Shown piece by piece: positions 5,506-6,992 of a DNA stretch of 6,992 bases; within the stretch, counting starts at the first letter, position 1; each line of letters opens with the position of its first letter. Origin of the DNA: Eggerthellaceae bacterium. Lineage in GTDB: Bacteria > Actinomycetota > Coriobacteriia > Coriobacteriales > Eggerthellaceae. The notes under the pieces are model-generated. The model was not told where the DNA came from and searched no databases. It saw only the letters and a list, made by a program, of their open reading frames with translations. Made by a program: the position numbers and the translations under genes. Location: NCBI GenBank assembly GCA_900754955.1, contig CAAEEV010000061.1, forward strand, positions 1 through 6,992, in the 5' to 3' direction.

Positions 5506-6432
5506 ATGTCCGACCAGATGTCACGCCGCGGCTTCATGAGCGCCGCAGCAACCGGAGCCGTCGCGCTCGCCGGAGTCGCGCTCGCGGGCTGCTCCAACAC
5601 CTCCGCAAGTTCCGAAAAATCGAGTGAAAAGGAGAAGGCCGTGAAGCCGGTCATCCTCGTCACGAGCTTCGGCACGAGCTACAACGACTCGCGCCACATC
5701 ACCATCGGCGCCATCGAAGACGCTATCCGCGAGAAGTACTGGCAGGACTACGACATCCGCCGCGCCTTCACCGCGCAGATCATCATCGACAAGCTGAAGA
5801 AGCGCGACGGCATCACGATCGACAACATGACCGAGGCGCTCGACCGCTGCGTGGAAGACGGCGTGAAGGAAATCGTCGTGCAGCCGACGCATCTCATGGG
5901 TGGCCTGGAATACACCGACGTGAAAGACGAGCTCGACAAGTACGCCGACAAGTTCGACAAAATCTCGCTCGGCGACCCGCTGCTCACCTCCGACGACGAC
6001 TACAAGAAGGTGGCCGCAGCCATTAAGGAAAACATGGCGTCCTTCGACGACGGCAAGACGGCGCTGTGCCTCATGGGCCACGGCACCGAAGCCGATTCCA
6101 ACGCCGACTATGCCAAGATGCAGGAAGTGTTTAAGAACGAGGGCTTGACGCAGTTCTTCGTCGGCACCGTCGAGGCTGAACCGACCTGCGAGGATGTTAT
6201 CGCCGCCGCGAGCGCCGCAGGCTACAAGAAGGCCGTGCTCGCGCCGTTCATGGTGGTCGCGGGCGACCACGCGAACAACGACATGGCAGACGAGACCGAC
6301 CCCGACAGCTGGGCTGCGAAGTTCGTGGCCGCCGGCTTCGAAGTGACGTGCCTGCTCCAGGGTCTGGGACAGAACGTCGCGGTCGACGACATCTACGTCT
6401 CGCACGTGGACGACGCCATCGCCAAGCTGTAA
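5506..6432 (+). CDS. cbiK: Sirohydrochlorin cobaltochelatase CbiK, Tat-exported lipoprotein
   Basis: CbiK inserts Co2+ into sirohydrochlorin, the entry step to the anaerobic corrin pathway. Of 308 residues, 1-29 form an export signal: a twin-arginine motif SRRGFM (6-11), a hydrophobic Ala/Gly/Val stretch, and a lipobox LAGC with the acylated Cys at 29. A Ser/Lys/Glu-rich linker (30-47) leads into PVILVTSFGTSYNDSRH (48-64), the class II chelatase N-terminus. The metal-binding set is intact: His192 in MGHGTEAD, Glu223 or Glu225 in VEAEPT, and His255 in GDHANNDM. Their spacing agrees with the His/Glu/His triad of Salmonella CbiK as I remember it (145/175/207). The start at 5506 has a strong ribosome site; a longer frame from GTG 5419 begins inside the candidate terminator and would bury the signal peptide. 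It is divergent from the cbi operon and under a B12 riboswitch. Extracytoplasmic placement is odd for a biosynthetic chelatase. Confidence 0.93.
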   Translation: MSDQMSRRGFMSAAATGAVALAGVALAGCSNTSASSEKSSEKEKAVKPVILVTSFGTSYNDSRHITIGAIEDAIREKYWQDYDIRRAFTAQIIIDKLKKRDGITIDNMTEALDRCVEDGVKEIVVQPTHLMGGLEYTDVKDELDKYADKFDKISLGDPLLTSDDDYKKVAAAIKENMASFDDGKTALCLMGHGTEADSNADYAKMQEVFKNEGLTQFFVGTVEAEPTCEDVIAAASAAGYKKAVLAPFMVVAGDHANNDMADETDPDSWAAKFVAAGFEVTCLLQGLGQNVAVDDIYVSHVDDAIAKL

Positions 6433-6441
6433 ACTCGCCGC

Positions 6442-6470
6442 GCACGGGGGCGCCGGTCGCGTCCCCGTGC
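6442..6470. repeat. Inverted repeat 1 after cbiK
   Basis: GCACGGGG (6442-6449) and CCCCGTGC (6463-6470) form a perfect 8-bp stem with a 13-nt loop, 9 nt after the cbiK stop. No T-run follows on the plus strand. Its 3' arm shares three bases (6468-6470) with the next, longer inverted repeat, so both stems cannot be fully formed together. Confidence 0.55.
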
Positions 6471-6514
6471 AACGGGCATGCGCCTTCCCCGACTGACGGC
6501 GCATGCCCGTTGCA
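6468..6514 (+). terminator. 17-bp perfect inverted repeat between cbiK and the lipoprotein gene
   Basis: TGCAACGGGCATGCGCC (6468-6484) and its exact reverse complement (6498-6514) enclose a 13-nt loop. A further G-T wobble is possible at 6467/6515. This is the strongest hairpin in the window. It follows cbiK at the position of a transcription terminator, but the tail (TTCGCATCCCG) lacks a real U-run. It could be a weak or Rho-assisted terminator, an mRNA-stabilising 3' structure that lowers expression of the next gene, or a bidirectional element. Confidence 0.5.
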
Positions 6515-6522
6515 TTCGCATC

Positions 6523-6550
6523 CCGCCCGCCCACCGCACGGCGCGGGCGG
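6523..6550. repeat. Inverted repeat 3, upstream of the lipoprotein gene
   Basis: CCGCCCGC (6523-6530) and GCGGGCGG (6543-6550) form a perfect 8-bp stem with a 12-nt loop. It ends about 12 nt before the AAAGGA ribosome site of the following gene. No promoter hexamers are visible in 6433-6576, which suggests the downstream gene is read from the cbiK transcript through these structures. Confidence 0.45.
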
Positions 6551-6576
6551 TCGAAGCGATTGAAAGGAACCCCTCC

Positions 6577-6992
6577 ATGTTGAAGAAAACCCTCGCCTTC
6601 GCCCTGTCGGCGGCGCTTTTCGCGTTCTCGCTCGCCGGCTGCGGCGGAAATTCAATCGACAGCGCAAAGGCAAGCGATGCCGATTCCCAGGAAAAAACCG
6701 AACAGGCGGCCGATGCGCCCGAGGACGCAAGCGCTGCCCCCATCACCGCCGACAAGGTGGCCGACGGCACCTATCCGATCACCGTAGATTCCAGCTCGAA
6801 CATGTTCAGGATTGTGGACGCCCAGCTCATCGTGGAAAACGGCTCCATGCACTGCGTGATGACGCTTTCCGGCACGGGCTACGGCAAGCTCTTCATGGGC
6901 ACGGGCGACGAGGCTGCCGCCGCGAGCGAGGCCGACTTCATCCCCTATGTGGAAAACGCGGAAGGCAAGTACACCTACGACGTGCCCGTTGA
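6577..6992 (+). CDS. Lipoprotein of unknown function, 3' end outside the window
   Basis: The frame is open from ATG 6577 to the right edge (138 codons plus two bases). AAAGGA (6562-6567) is a good ribosome site. A Sec-type lipoprotein signal is clear: Lys3-Lys4, a hydrophobic core (about 5-18) and lipobox LAGC with Cys22. Residues 26-56 are a low-complexity Ala/Ser/Asp/Glu linker. From about residue 57 a folded domain begins: DKVADGTYPITVDSSSNMF, then a stretch rich in alternating beta-type residues with MTLSGTGYGKLFMGTGDEA, ending in YTYDVPV at the edge. I do not recognise a named family with certainty; it has the look of the surface lipoproteins with small beta-sandwich domains common in anaerobic Gram-positives. 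Its position after a riboswitch-controlled lipoprotein CbiK hints at a shared role in cobalt, tetrapyrrole or corrinoid handling, which is inference only. Confidence 0.85.
   Translation, partial: MLKKTLAFALSAALFAFSLAGCGGNSIDSAKASDADSQEKTEQAADAPEDASAAPITADKVADGTYPITVDSSSNMFRIVDAQLIVENGSMHCVMTLSGTGYGKLFMGTGDEAAAASEADFIPYVENAEGKYTYDVPV

Noticed and set aside
5521..6534. Minus-strand open frame of 337 codons opposite cbiK.
   Set aside because: It is Val/His/Asp/Arg-rich antisense of a conserved gene with no domain or ribosome site.
1..6992. tRNA or rRNA genes, CRISPR arrays, insertion sequences and phage genes.
   Set aside because: I saw no repeat-spacer pattern, tRNA-like cloverleaf, transposase or integrase sequence on either strand.

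Overview
This window is GC-rich and holds part of the anaerobic (cobalt-early, Cbi-type) cobalamin biosynthesis pathway. The gene content, high GC, and a Tat-exported lipoprotein version of the cobaltochelatase suggest a strict anaerobe among the high-GC Gram-positives. My best guess is Coriobacteriia (Eggerthella/Gordonibacter/Slackia-like), but that is inference and no marker gene here proves it.

Layout. Positions 1-5047 hold a compact minus-strand operon read right to left: cbiF (C11-methyltransferase), cbiD (C1-methylation), cbiL (C20-methyltransferase), cbiG (lactone-opening hydrolase), cbiH (C17-methyltransferase, ring contraction) and cbiE (C5-methyltransferase, cut by the left edge). 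Every junction is an overlap or a gap of 0-1 nt, so the six genes are almost certainly one translationally coupled transcript. Positions 5048-5505 are a divergent regulatory region. It has a near-consensus plus-strand promoter, a cobalamin riboswitch of a short or variant form, and a candidate intrinsic terminator. Positions 5506-6432 encode CbiK, the sirohydrochlorin cobaltochelatase, with a twin-arginine signal and a lipobox. Positions 6433-6576 contain three strong inverted repeats. From 6577 a second lipoprotein of unknown function runs off the right edge.

How the genes work together. CbiK-type enzymes put Co2+ into sirohydrochlorin to give cobalt-sirohydrochlorin. CbiL, CbiH, CbiF, CbiG, CbiD and CbiE (with CbiT, CbiJ and CbiC, not seen here) carry the macrocycle through C20, C17 and C11 methylation, C20 extrusion, C1 methylation and C5 methylation towards cobyrinic acid. 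CbiT, CbiC, CbiJ and CbiA are absent from the window; cbiE continues past the left edge, so some may lie there.

The most interesting points are: a cobaltochelatase predicted to sit outside the membrane while the rest of the pathway is cytoplasmic; a B12 riboswitch found only on the chelatase/lipoprotein arm and not on the biosynthetic operon; and a possible terminator/antiterminator switch in the cbiK leader.
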